DNA of 64,000 nt, taken from the NCBI RefSeq assembly GCF_009184895.1, contig NZ_WESE01000012.1, positions 12,580-76,579 on the forward strand. Reading direction: 5' to 3'. The notes under the pieces are model-generated. The model searched no databases. It had not been told where the DNA came from and saw only the letters and a list, made by a program, of their open reading frames with translations. Shown in pieces: positions 36,283 to 43,968 of the stretch. Source of the DNA: Nostocoides sp. F2B08 (GTDB lineage: Bacteria > Actinomycetota > Actinomycetes > Actinomycetales > Dermatophilaceae). The translations under genes were made by a program, and so were the position numbers. Positions within the stretch are counted from its first letter, which is position 1; the number at the start of each line of letters is the position of its first letter.

Positions 36283-37145
36283 GGGTGTGCTCCTTCACGT
36301 GCTGCGACGCCGAGGAAGCGGGGCATCGCCTCACCTTTGGCCATGTTCCGCAGCCAGATCAGCAGTGCCACGTAGGCCGACAGCAGAAGGATCAGCAGCA
36401 GCTGTCCCAGAGGTGATCCGTAGGGGCTGATGTAGTCGCCGGTGAGGGTCAGGAAGCCCAGGACGCTGATCGTGATGATGGTGACCCAGCGGGCGGTGGT
36501 GCGGGGCTTGGCGCGGTCGGCCTCGATGGCTCGGCGCGCGCGGACGTCTGCGGCGACCGACTCGGCCAGGGACTCCAAGACGGAGGCTAGGCCTTGGCCT
36601 CGGCGTCGGGCGCCGAGGATGAGGTATGCAGCGACCAGGTCTCCGGTGGCGTCGTTGAGGTCGTCCGCGAAGGCGCGCAGTGCTTCCTCGGTGCTGATGC
36701 GGGCCCGCAGCCGTGCGACCAAGGTGGTGACCTCCGGTCGGATGGCCTCGGGGGTGGAGCGAAGGGTGGAGCGCAGCGCTTCCTCGAGTCCGACGCCGAC
36801 GGTCAGGACTCCGGCCAGGGCGCGTGTCCACTCCTCGAGCGCCTCGAGGCGGTCGATCCTGGCAGCCGACGGTGGCGCGGACAGTAAGGTGGGCAGCCCG
36901 ACGGCGGCCACGGGAACGAGCGCGACGGCGATGAGCCAGCCGGTCAGGATGTAGATGGTTGCGCCGGCGATCAGGCCTGCGAGGGCCAGGATCTTGGTGC
37001 GCCGGTTCATGGCGGAGATCTTCGGACCCATGCGGGACTGGCTGGCGCTGCGGGGGGTGGCGGGGGTGCGCCGGATGCCCAGCGCGAGTCCGATGAGGCC
37101 CGCGACGACCAGGGCGCCGGCGAGGGTGGGGATGATAAGCGGCAT
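36279..37145 (-). CDS. tadB: TadB-like type II/IV secretion F protein
   Basis: Predicted 288-aa protein with paired membrane helices near the N-terminus (5-22, 52-84) and C-terminus (222-240, 250-268) around a T2SF cytoplasmic domain (GVGLEEALRSTLRSTP). It starts 3 bp after the TadA stop and works with TadC. Confidence 0.82.
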   Translation of the reverse strand: MPLIIPTLAGALVVAGLIGLALGIRRTPATPRSASQSRMGPKISAMNRRTKILALAGLIAGATIYILTGWLIAVALVPVAAVGLPTLLSAPPSAARIDRLEALEEWTRALAGVLTVGVGLEEALRSTLRSTPEAIRPEVTTLVARLRARISTEEALRAFADDLNDATGDLVAAYLILGARRRGQGLASVLESLAESVAADVRARRAIEADRAKPRTTARWVTIITISVLGFLTLTGDYISPYGSPLGQLLLILLLSAYVALLIWLRNMAKGEAMPRFLGVAAREGAHP

Positions 37146-37148
37146 TTG

Positions 37149-38738
37149 CTACGCCTCCTCGCGGCCGTCGGCGGCCAGGTAGGCGGTGATGTCGAAGCCG
37201 TGCTGCTCAAGTTCACGAAGCTCATCAGGCAGGGTGCCCGGGACCGCTGGGCCGCCGGCGGGGTTGGGTCGGAAGACGTGGGTGACGGCGTACCCCTTGG
37301 CGGCCTCGCCGGGTGCGACATGGACGACCTCGGAGACCCAGCGGGAACGGCGCCACTTGCCTTCACCCAGCGGGACGGTCTCCAGGTGGATCTGGACGAC
37401 AAGGTCGACGGTCTCAGCGAGCTTGGAGGTCGCCAGCTCCTTGGTGACGTGCGGCCCGGCTTCCATGGCGCAGGTGACCAGCTTGCGGATGGCTCCTTCT
37501 CCGTTGCCGGCGTGGGTGGTGGAGATGCTGCCGGCGCCGGACTCCATCGCTTTGATCATGGCCCACACCTCGCGGCCGCGGACCTCGCCGACGATCTGTC
37601 GGGAGAGGTTGAAGCGGAACGAGTCGTAGAGCGCCTCGTCGAGGGTGAACTCACCGGCCTGCTTGCCGTCGGGGCCGATCTCGCCCGATCCTGGTCGTGC
37701 CTCCCAGGCGTGCACGATGGGGTGCACGTCGGTGAGCTCGTGCAGGTGCAGCTCGAACTCGGTCTCGAAAGTGCCGATGGCCTCCCAAGAGTTGATCTCG
37801 GCGCACAGGGCGCGCACCATCGTCGTCTTGCCGGCGCCCTGGGGTCCTGCCACCACGATGGACTTGCGCGCTCTGATCGCCGCCCTGAGGAAGGTGGCTT
37901 GGGTGTGGGTGATCATGTCGCGGTCGACGAGCTCGTCCAGGGTGACGCGGCGCAGCCGGTGGCGCCGGATGACCACGGAGGGGTGCGCGGTCACCCATGC
38001 TGCGGCAGCGAGCCGAGGGCCGCCGTCCAGGCGCATGTGCAGTCGCGGGTTGGCCGAGGAGAAGCTGCGGGCATTGACCTCGCTGCGGGAGGCCACGAAG
38101 GACAGGAAGTCGAGCAGTTCTTGGTCGGAGTCAGCGACTGGGTCGGCCTTGACCAGGGTTCCGTCGACCTTCTCCACCCACACGTTCTGCGCGCCGGTGA
38201 TGATGATGTTCTCGACGGTGTCGTCGTCGACGAGAGGCTGCAGCCGGCCGAGGCCGAAGAGTGCGTTGTAGACGGCGACCGCCATCGCGTCCTGCTCCTC
38301 CATCGACCAGGCGGACTCGCCGTCGTGCAGGCGGTCGGCTGCGGTGGTCTGCAGCAGCTCTTGGATGATCGTCCGGCCGAGCTCGCGTTCGGTGTCGGGG
38401 TCCATGCCCCGTTCCTCCCCCAGGGCCGCGGTTAGCTGATCCGATGCCTGAGCCCGCAGCATCGCCACCTGCTGCCAGTCGACCCCAGCGGCAGCGACGT
38501 CAGCGGGTCGGGTCGCGGCCTTGTCCAGGATCGGCGCGACCGCCGCAGCCGTGACTACGAGAGGTGCCTGGGCTGGGGTGCCGATCGGGCCGGCCAGGGA
38601 TCTCGCCGCCGGTCGCGACGGAGCGGGCGGGGCCGGTGCGTAGGAGATGGTCGGCACCCGGTGTCCGTTGGGAGGGGGCTGTGAGTGCGTGGGAGCACCG
38701 AAGATCGGCAGCGAGGTCGGATCGAGACGGTCGGTCAT
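37149..38738 (-). CDS. tadA: TadA/CpaF secretion ATPase
   Basis: Predicted 529-aa protein with an N-terminal Pro-rich region and a CpaF core. Walker A is GPQGAGKTT (about 297-306), and the Asp/His-box elements (ISTTHAGNGEGA) are clear. It hydrolyses ATP to assemble Flp pilin. The ATG overlaps the CpaE-like stop by 4 bases. Confidence 0.9.
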   Translation of the reverse strand: MTDRLDPTSLPIFGAPTHSQPPPNGHRVPTISYAPAPPAPSRPAARSLAGPIGTPAQAPLVVTAAAVAPILDKAATRPADVAAAGVDWQQVAMLRAQASDQLTAALGEERGMDPDTERELGRTIIQELLQTTAADRLHDGESAWSMEEQDAMAVAVYNALFGLGRLQPLVDDDTVENIIITGAQNVWVEKVDGTLVKADPVADSDQELLDFLSFVASRSEVNARSFSSANPRLHMRLDGGPRLAAAAWVTAHPSVVIRRHRLRRVTLDELVDRDMITHTQATFLRAAIRARKSIVVAGPQGAGKTTMVRALCAEINSWEAIGTFETEFELHLHELTDVHPIVHAWEARPGSGEIGPDGKQAGEFTLDEALYDSFRFNLSRQIVGEVRGREVWAMIKAMESGAGSISTTHAGNGEGAIRKLVTCAMEAGPHVTKELATSKLAETVDLVVQIHLETVPLGEGKWRRSRWVSEVVHVAPGEAAKGYAVTHVFRPNPAGGPAVPGTLPDELRELEQHGFDITAYLAADGREEA

Positions 38739-39532
38739 GGCTGGCTCCTCTCCCCCGCCGCGAGGTCGATCGCGGCCCGGGAGCTAGACAGGGTGGCTTG
38801 GATGGCTTGGACGGCTGCACGCAGCGACTTGCTGAGGCCGGTGTTCTCGAACTTGCGGCGCGGCTGGGCTCCAATGGAGAACACCTCGGCGGAGGCGGGG
38901 TCCCACTCCAGGGCTGCGACGGTAGGCGTCTGCAAGGTCTTGGAGACCTCTGATGCTGTGAAGGGTTTTCCTGGGCCGACGACGAGCACGCCGAGGCTGC
39001 TGGCTGCTCCGGATCGGCTGAAGGTGTCTCGAAGGGTGGGCGCCCAGGAAGCCGCGCCGACCAGCGCCGGGACGGTTGATCGGGTTACCAGCAGGGCCAG
39101 GTCCGCGGCGGCGAGCAGTTTGTACGGGGACCCCTCCAGACCCAGCCGACCGGCGTCGACGATGACGTCCTGACCGTTGCGCTCCAAGCCCTTGAATGCG
39201 CCGGCTAGTGGCTCCCACAGGCTGTCCAGGGCGCGTGCCTGGTTGTGCCTGACCGGTCCGTTGAGAAGCTGGATGTGGGTGTTGGGGATGCGCATCAACA
39301 GTCGTGGGAGTTCCTCGACCAGGGATCCTTGGCGGTGGGCCACCGCCAGGTCGACGATGGACCCTTCGGAGGGCAGCTGGCCGCCGCGGAAGTAGCCGGC
39401 TGGGATCGCCCGCGCACCGGTGGGGTCAGCGTCGACGAGGATGCTTGGTCGCGGCCAAGCCATTGCCAGGCCGAGAGCAGATGAGGTCACCCCAGGGGAT
39501 CCGTTGGCGGAGGTCAGGACGATGAGCGCCAC
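38735..39532 (-). CDS. CpaE/TadZ-like ParA-family protein
   Basis: Predicted 265-aa MinD/ParA-like protein with a deviant Walker box (ANGSPGVTS, lacking the usual Lys) followed by ILVDADPTG. CpaE/TadZ proteins position the pilus machinery. GTG 39532 is 4 bases after the CpaB stop, with GGGAG within that gene serving as ribosome site. Confidence 0.78.
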   Translation of the reverse strand: MALIVLTSANGSPGVTSSALGLAMAWPRPSILVDADPTGARAIPAGYFRGGQLPSEGSIVDLAVAHRQGSLVEELPRLLMRIPNTHIQLLNGPVRHNQARALDSLWEPLAGAFKGLERNGQDVIVDAGRLGLEGSPYKLLAAADLALLVTRSTVPALVGAASWAPTLRDTFSRSGAASSLGVLVVGPGKPFTASEVSKTLQTPTVAALEWDPASAEVFSIGAQPRRKFENTGLSKSLRAAVQAIQATLSSSRAAIDLAAGERSQP

Positions 39533-39536
39533 GAAG

Positions 39537-40232
39537 TCACTCCCGGCTGTCCAGGACGATCGCAACCTTGCCGGTGGCCGCACGAGCCGCCAGCAGCGGC
39601 CCACCGTCGGTGGGCACCTGGACGTTGACGATCGCATTGCCCGTGGTCTCGTCGCGGGCGACACCCACGACCACGGCCTCGATCGAGTCCGGCTCACCGG
39701 TGGGCATCTCCCCCTGCTGTCCAGTCGTCACTACGACTCTGACCTTGTCTCCGGCGCGGACCTGATCGGCTGGCAGCATCCCCGCAGTCAGGGCGATGCC
39801 GACGACTGAGGAACCTGCGGCCGGCAGCGCCTGATCGGTGACCTGATCCTGGGTGACCACTCCCCCGGCGGACATGTCGAGCGCCGCGTACTTGCCGACC
39901 ACACTCTCGGCGCGATCGGCAGGGAGCGGGCGCAGCGCCGGATCCACGCTGATGTTCACGGTCATGAGGTCGTCGGCGGTGATCACCTCGCCCCGCTCGA
40001 TGGTCTGACGGACAGCTAGGACGCTGCGGGTGTCGGAGGTGGACTGGTAGGCCCACAGACTGACCAGGGCGCCCAGGCTGATCGCGGCTACGGAAGCCGC
40101 GATCAGCACCGGACGTCGGCGCAGCTTCGGCGGCGGCGCGAACTGCTGACCAGGCGCCGAAGCCGGTTCCCCGTCTGAGGGGTTCTTTCGCTGTTGCCGC
40201 CGAGGCTCGGTGGCGGAGGTTGTGGTCGACAT
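39537..40232 (-). CDS. CpaB/RcpC-like SAF-domain protein
   Basis: Predicted 231-aa protein with one transmembrane helix (about 42-60) and a SAF domain (residues about 75-140: RQTIERGEVITADDL...). Flp pilus CpaB/RcpC proteins have this layout. It is the first Tad gene, 50 bp after the partition gene. Confidence 0.8.
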   Translation of the reverse strand: MSTTTSATEPRRQQRKNPSDGEPASAPGQQFAPPPKLRRRPVLIAASVAAISLGALVSLWAYQSTSDTRSVLAVRQTIERGEVITADDLMTVNISVDPALRPLPADRAESVVGKYAALDMSAGGVVTQDQVTDQALPAAGSSVVGIALTAGMLPADQVRAGDKVRVVVTTGQQGEMPTGEPDSIEAVVVGVARDETTGNAIVNVQVPTDGGPLLAARAATGKVAIVLDSRE

Positions 40233-40282
40233 GGGGCTGGTCGGGCCTTTCGGGTTGGTTGGGGTCTGGTTCTAGCTCGGAT

Positions 40283-40897
40283 TCAGCTGTCGCCGAAGAA
40301 GTCGCTCAGTGCCGCCGTGATGAGGTGCCCTCGGGAGCTGGCGCCGAACTCGTCGACGAGCTTGTCCAAGGTGGCGAAGTCGGCCTCGCGGAGTCTGTAG
40401 TTCAGGGGGGTCAACGGGCCGTCGTTCTGGCGCGATGCGCGGCCTCGGCGAGAGGCGAAGAGCCCACCGCCGGCGGTTGCCGCAGGATGGATGAGGTCCT
40501 TCAGGCGGGGGTAGGCGTTCTCGATGGCGACGATGATGACCTCGCCGTGAGAGAGCCCGTCTGCCTTGCACTTGCCGACCAGCGGCTCCAGCAGGGCCAC
40601 AGGGATGTGCACGTTGGACGGGCGGACCCTGTCCTCCGGGCCCTTCAGCGCAGCCTCAGCCGACTGGGAGGAGGTGGACGGGGTTGAGGACCTTATGACG
40701 GCTGCAGGAGACTCAGCGGTCCGGACAGGGGGCTCCGTGGGCTTCTTCCCGCGGAGGGCGAGGTTGGCTGCGGTCGCAGGCTTCGAGGTGCGGCGAGGGG
40801 GAAGCAGCGGCGCAGGCGCATCTTCCATGGGGCTGTCCTCGAAGTTGGCAAGACGGCCGGGCGGGATCTCGCGGGCCGAGCCTGTTCCGGTTGTCAT
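40283..40897 (-). CDS. ParB-like/ribbon-helix-helix partition partner
   Basis: Predicted 204-aa protein with a disordered N-terminus (residues 1-90) and two helical repeats resembling ribbon-helix-helix folds (NVHIPVALLEPLVGKCKADG, then NYRLREADFATLDKLVDEFG). It overlaps the ParA stop by 4 bases, as in typical parAB operons, and would bind the centromere repeats. The fold call is tentative. Confidence 0.65.
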   Translation of the reverse strand: MTTGTGSAREIPPGRLANFEDSPMEDAPAPLLPPRRTSKPATAANLALRGKKPTEPPVRTAESPAAVIRSSTPSTSSQSAEAALKGPEDRVRPSNVHIPVALLEPLVGKCKADGLSHGEVIIVAIENAYPRLKDLIHPAATAGGGLFASRRGRASRQNDGPLTPLNYRLREADFATLDKLVDEFGASSRGHLITAALSDFFGDS

Positions 40898-41868
40898 GCT
40901 TTCGCTCCTGCCAGGTACGAGGTTTCAGACTCGGCGGCGGAGATCCTTGCGCAGATCTCCGCGGCGAGTCGGTCGTAGTCGCCGGCCACGGAGTCCGCCG
41001 TGCCGGAGAGCGCGACGGGCAGGGGGATGACATTGTCTGCGGAGCCTTCGCCTCGTCGACGGGCGCTGAGCGCCTCGAGCCTTTCGGCGCGATTGGCGTC
41101 GGCGTCGGCAGCGAGCTCGTGGGCAAGCTGGCCTCGATAGCGGCAGTCGTGGGCAGAGCTTTCCGAGTGCCGGATGTAAGCCTGGAGCAGCGGGACCGTC
41201 TCCCCCACTTCCTCAAGTCGCACCTTGGTGTTGCGCATGACCCGGGTCGCCTGCGGGTTGTGAGCGGTGACAACCACCCCTAGGTAGGTCAAATCAGGAT
41301 TGATGGCTCGGGCCCGCTTGACCCGGGGACCGACCCCGAGGAGGCCATCCCACGAGCCAGGGTCAGTCTTGGTCGGGATGAGCACCCACCGGGAGGCGGT
41401 CAACGCCATGTCCTGCAGGTCTCCGTTGCCGGGAGGGCAGTCCAGCAGGATCAGGTCGTAGTCGTCGGCCACCGCGGCGAGTCGTGCCGCGAACTCGGTG
41501 GTGATCGACCCAGTCGGTAGCTCATCTGACATCGACGACTTGGCCAGGGAACTGAGCATCTCCAGGGCACGACCTCCGAAGACCATGTCCAGGTTGGGTC
41601 GGACGTTGCGCACGATCTGAAGGTCCGCGCCGGACCAAACGGCATCGACGACGCTCTTTCCGGCGTCATCCTCCTCGGCCTGTGTCATACCCAGGTCCAT
41701 CTTGAGGTTGCCGCTGATGTCGAGGTCGATCACCAGTACACGCATGCTCTTGGCCAGGCACCCGGCCACGTTGGCCACAATGCTCGTCTTCAGCACGCCG
41801 CCCTTGCCGTTGATGACCGCGACCACACGGCTCAGTGCGGTCACGTCCGGCAGTTCCGGTTCGGACAT
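40894..41868 (-). CDS. parA: ParA-family partition ATPase
   Basis: Predicted 324-aa protein. Walker A reads KGGVLKTS at residues 22-29, where the usual Gly before Lys is Leu. The DxD box (LVIDLDISG) and the later Walker B (LILLDCPPG) are intact. ATG 41868 is supported by GGAGG 6 bases upstream. It should move or anchor the plasmid with the next protein. Confidence 0.85.
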   Translation of the reverse strand: MSEPELPDVTALSRVVAVINGKGGVLKTSIVANVAGCLAKSMRVLVIDLDISGNLKMDLGMTQAEEDDAGKSVVDAVWSGADLQIVRNVRPNLDMVFGGRALEMLSSLAKSSMSDELPTGSITTEFAARLAAVADDYDLILLDCPPGNGDLQDMALTASRWVLIPTKTDPGSWDGLLGVGPRVKRARAINPDLTYLGVVVTAHNPQATRVMRNTKVRLEEVGETVPLLQAYIRHSESSAHDCRYRGQLAHELAADADANRAERLEALSARRRGEGSADNVIPLPVALSGTADSVAGDYDRLAAEICARISAAESETSYLAGAKA

Positions 41869-42346
41869 CCGTCCCTCCATCACGCTCATGCCCGTGGAAG
41901 GTGAGTCGAGGGCACACCCTGTGACACGCGAGTGTCGGATGAGGGCCAACTGCTCCCTCTCGGTGCGACGACTGACCACCAACGGACGGTCTCTAGTGGG
42001 CCCACTTTGGCTTCACCTATCCCCCACTGTCGCATCGTTGTGGGTCAGCAGGCCGCACGCTGACCCCCCGTGTCCCCTAGCAATCTGTCAGCGGACTCTT
42101 TGCAAGGGGTCCAGAAACCCTCTGTTAGGCATCAACTATGGCTTGCTATGCGCTTAGTGACCAACGAGTCAATAGTCAACAGACCGCTTGTTAGGGGTCT
42201 TTTAGTGGTCTGTTGCCTGTCTACTGTTTAAGTGGTGTGCAAGTGGTGTGCCAGTGGTGTGCTGCTGGTGGCTCACCGGTTGTGCGCGCGGTGGGAGGCC
42301 GGTGTGCCTCTGGTGGGGGAGTGGTGTGTGGCTGCATGATGGAGCT
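41869..42346. other. Repeat-rich non-coding region (origin/centromere candidate)
   Basis: 478 bp between parA (minus) and an unknown plus gene. It holds AGTGGGCCCACT (41995-42006, perfect palindrome), CAACAGACC/GGTCTGTTG (42177-42185 and 42207-42215), and three tandem 11-bp units (42230-42262). The right half is AT-rich relative to its neighbours. Such features mark plasmid parS or oriV regions. Confidence 0.55.
42230..42262 (+). repeat. Three tandem 11-bp iterons
   Basis: AAGTGGTGTGC, AAGTGGTGTGC and CAGTGGTGTGC follow one another without spacers; a fourth partial copy (AGTGGTGTGTGG) lies near 42320. The arrangement fits iterons bound by a replication or partition protein. Confidence 0.6.
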
Positions 42347-43000
42347 ATGACCGCCGCGGCCGCGCAACTACGAGAGCCATCCGACTGGCTTGAGGACATG
42401 ACCTGGCACCGGCGTATGTACGACCAGTCCAAGTTTCGCTGGGTACCGGAAGACCCGATGTCGATCGCGTTGACCTGGACCAAGGGCCGCATTGAGTTCA
42501 CCACCGCCCGGCACCTGCGTCAGCTCGACCTCCAGCTGCACGCCCTTCGTGAGTACGCCGCCGGGATCCAGGACGCCATGCTTGACCCCCTGGCGCTGGC
42601 ACAGCAGCGCTGCACCCGACAGGACTACCAGGCAGGGCTTGAGCTTGTGGGTATGACCCACACAGACGTCGAGATCCTCCGGCGCAGCGCCCTCGGGGGC
42701 AGGATCCGGAACCATCCAGAGGCAAGGCGGGCCCTGCGGGGGATACCGCTACCCAACCCCTTCAGTCAGGTGTGGGAGCTTCGCCAGATGCACGGCATGT
42801 ACGCAGCCGCCGACGACATCCTCGAGGACACCTTCTGCGACCTCGCCGCCGATCTCGCGAACGAGCGAGGCTGGGACAGCCTGGTCCCGAGCACCGTGCG
42901 CCACTACACCGGCAACGGCATCCGTCTACGTGTTGAGCAACAGCGTCGCAACCGCGGTCTCCCAGGCGATTCCCGCCGGCGTGTGGAGCAGCGCTACTAA
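42347..43000 (+). CDS. Unknown protein next to the origin region
   Basis: Predicted 217-aa basic soluble protein. DMTWHRRMYDQSKFRW and a Cys-free helical body show no recognised domain. It starts directly after the repeat region and is followed by a strong hairpin. A replication or copy-control role is plausible from position only. Confidence 0.55.
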   Translation: MTAAAAQLREPSDWLEDMTWHRRMYDQSKFRWVPEDPMSIALTWTKGRIEFTTARHLRQLDLQLHALREYAAGIQDAMLDPLALAQQRCTRQDYQAGLELVGMTHTDVEILRRSALGGRIRNHPEARRALRGIPLPNPFSQVWELRQMHGMYAAADDILEDTFCDLAADLANERGWDSLVPSTVRHYTGNGIRLRVEQQRRNRGLPGDSRRRVEQRY

Positions 43001-43027
43001 ACCCGCGCGTCTCCCCAGCGAGACAGA

Positions 43028-43060
43028 CCCCCTGCCGAACGCAGTTCGGTGCCGGGGGGG
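43028..43060 (+). terminator. Terminator hairpin after the origin-side gene
   Basis: CCGAAC-GCA-GTTCGG with C-rich and G-rich outer arms lies 28 bp after the stop at 43000. It has no T-run, as is common in high-GC genomes. Confidence 0.65.
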
Positions 43061-43107
43061 GTGAACTGTTCTCCAACCCTTGCAGAACGACCTCCCCTTG
43101 TTCTACT

Positions 43108-43209
43108 CCTCACTTCCCACCTACGTTTCCCACGTCGTTTCCCCCCTCGGTGGGAAGTGAAAAACACCCTCCCACCTGCACACATACCCTCACTTCCCAC
43201 GTTTCCCAC
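43108..43209. repeat. Iteron-like array with CACTTCCCAC / GTTTCCCAC units
   Basis: CACTTCCCAC occurs at 43111-43120 and 43191-43200, and inverted (GTGGGAAGTG) at 43150-43159. GTTTCCCAC occurs at 43125-43133 and 43201-43209, with a degenerate copy near 43137. They lie within a 549-bp gap (43001-43549), about 760 bp before the primase/Tap-like gene, and may bind its product or a partner. Nothing else was seen in the remainder of that gap. Confidence 0.6.
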
Positions 43210-43549
43210 TAAATCCAACACCGTGTCTGCGCGTGTACGCGCGCGAGGCTCTGATTTGACGGCGAAGAGTGTGTGCGGCGGCGGCAGCTTCTGCAGCAGA
43301 TGCGCTGCATGACGGCGCCTCTCAGACGCTCGGGCGAGCCGCGCGCTCTAAGCCTCAGCGTCGCTCGACTTGTCCGGCACCGTCACCGTCGACGGACCTC
43401 AGCGAACAACGATCAGGTCCCCGATGTCACACACCTCCCCAGGGCGCACCTTCCGCACCCATGACGGACTCTGGGCTCTCAGCTGCAGCGACACGCCGGT
43501 GTGAGGCCATATCCCTGATTCAGAGTCACACGGCCGCTAGGAATGACTC

Positions 43550-43789
43550 ATGTCGTCATTGCGGAGGAAGCCGGGTCCAAAGCCAAAGGGCGTTCGCAAG
43601 CAGTTCACGATGCGCCTTCCCGCGGACCAGTTCGCGGTCTACAAGGCCGAGGCCGAGCAAAGAGGGACGTCCCTGGCTGACTACCTCACCGAGGTGCTGG
43701 CTAGGGGACACGGCCTCCCTGAACCCGAGTATCTGCATCGACGCCACGACGAACACCAGCAGGTGCTACCCCTCACGGGAACTGGCTGA
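43550..43789 (+). CDS. Ribbon-helix-helix DNA-binding protein
   Basis: Predicted 79-aa protein. A basic N-terminus leads into KQFTMRLPADQFAVYKAEAEQRGTSLADYLTEVLARG, the typical RHH pattern. It probably represses the adjacent replication genes or binds nearby palindromes. No paired toxin is visible. Confidence 0.65.
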   Translation: MSSLRRKPGPKPKGVRKQFTMRLPADQFAVYKAEAEQRGTSLADYLTEVLARGHGLPEPEYLHRRHDEHQQVLPLTGTG

Positions 43790-43874
43790 AAGGACCCCAG
43801 ACAACAGAGAACGCCACCCCCGATGCTTGGCGGCTGAATGGGGCGGCGTCTCCTACTACGAAAGGCTGATGTGG

Positions 43875-43916
43875 CCTCGGCAACTCCGAGGTTACCTGAT
43901 GCAGCATCAGGTAACC
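43875..43916. promoter_or_regulatory. Tandem palindromes ahead of the primase/Tap gene
   Basis: CCTCGG-CAACT-CCGAGG (43875-43891) abuts GGTTACCTGATGC-A-GCATCAGGTAACC (43890-43916), a perfect 27-bp palindrome. They end 35-52 bases before the primase gene. They may be the operator of the RHH protein or part of a replication origin. Confidence 0.6.
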
Positions 43917-43968
43917 CCTCACTCGCGCTTCGGCGTGTCCCTCCCTTGTGATGGGAGGTGACCACGCT

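Noticed and set aside
37146-38435. Long plus-strand open frame opposite tadA
   Set aside because: It mirrors the CpaF ATPase in the other strand and has no recognisable domain; tadA is unambiguous.
42230-42262. Possible CRISPR-type repeat
   Set aside because: The 11-bp units are directly adjacent with no spacers and number only three; iterons fit better.
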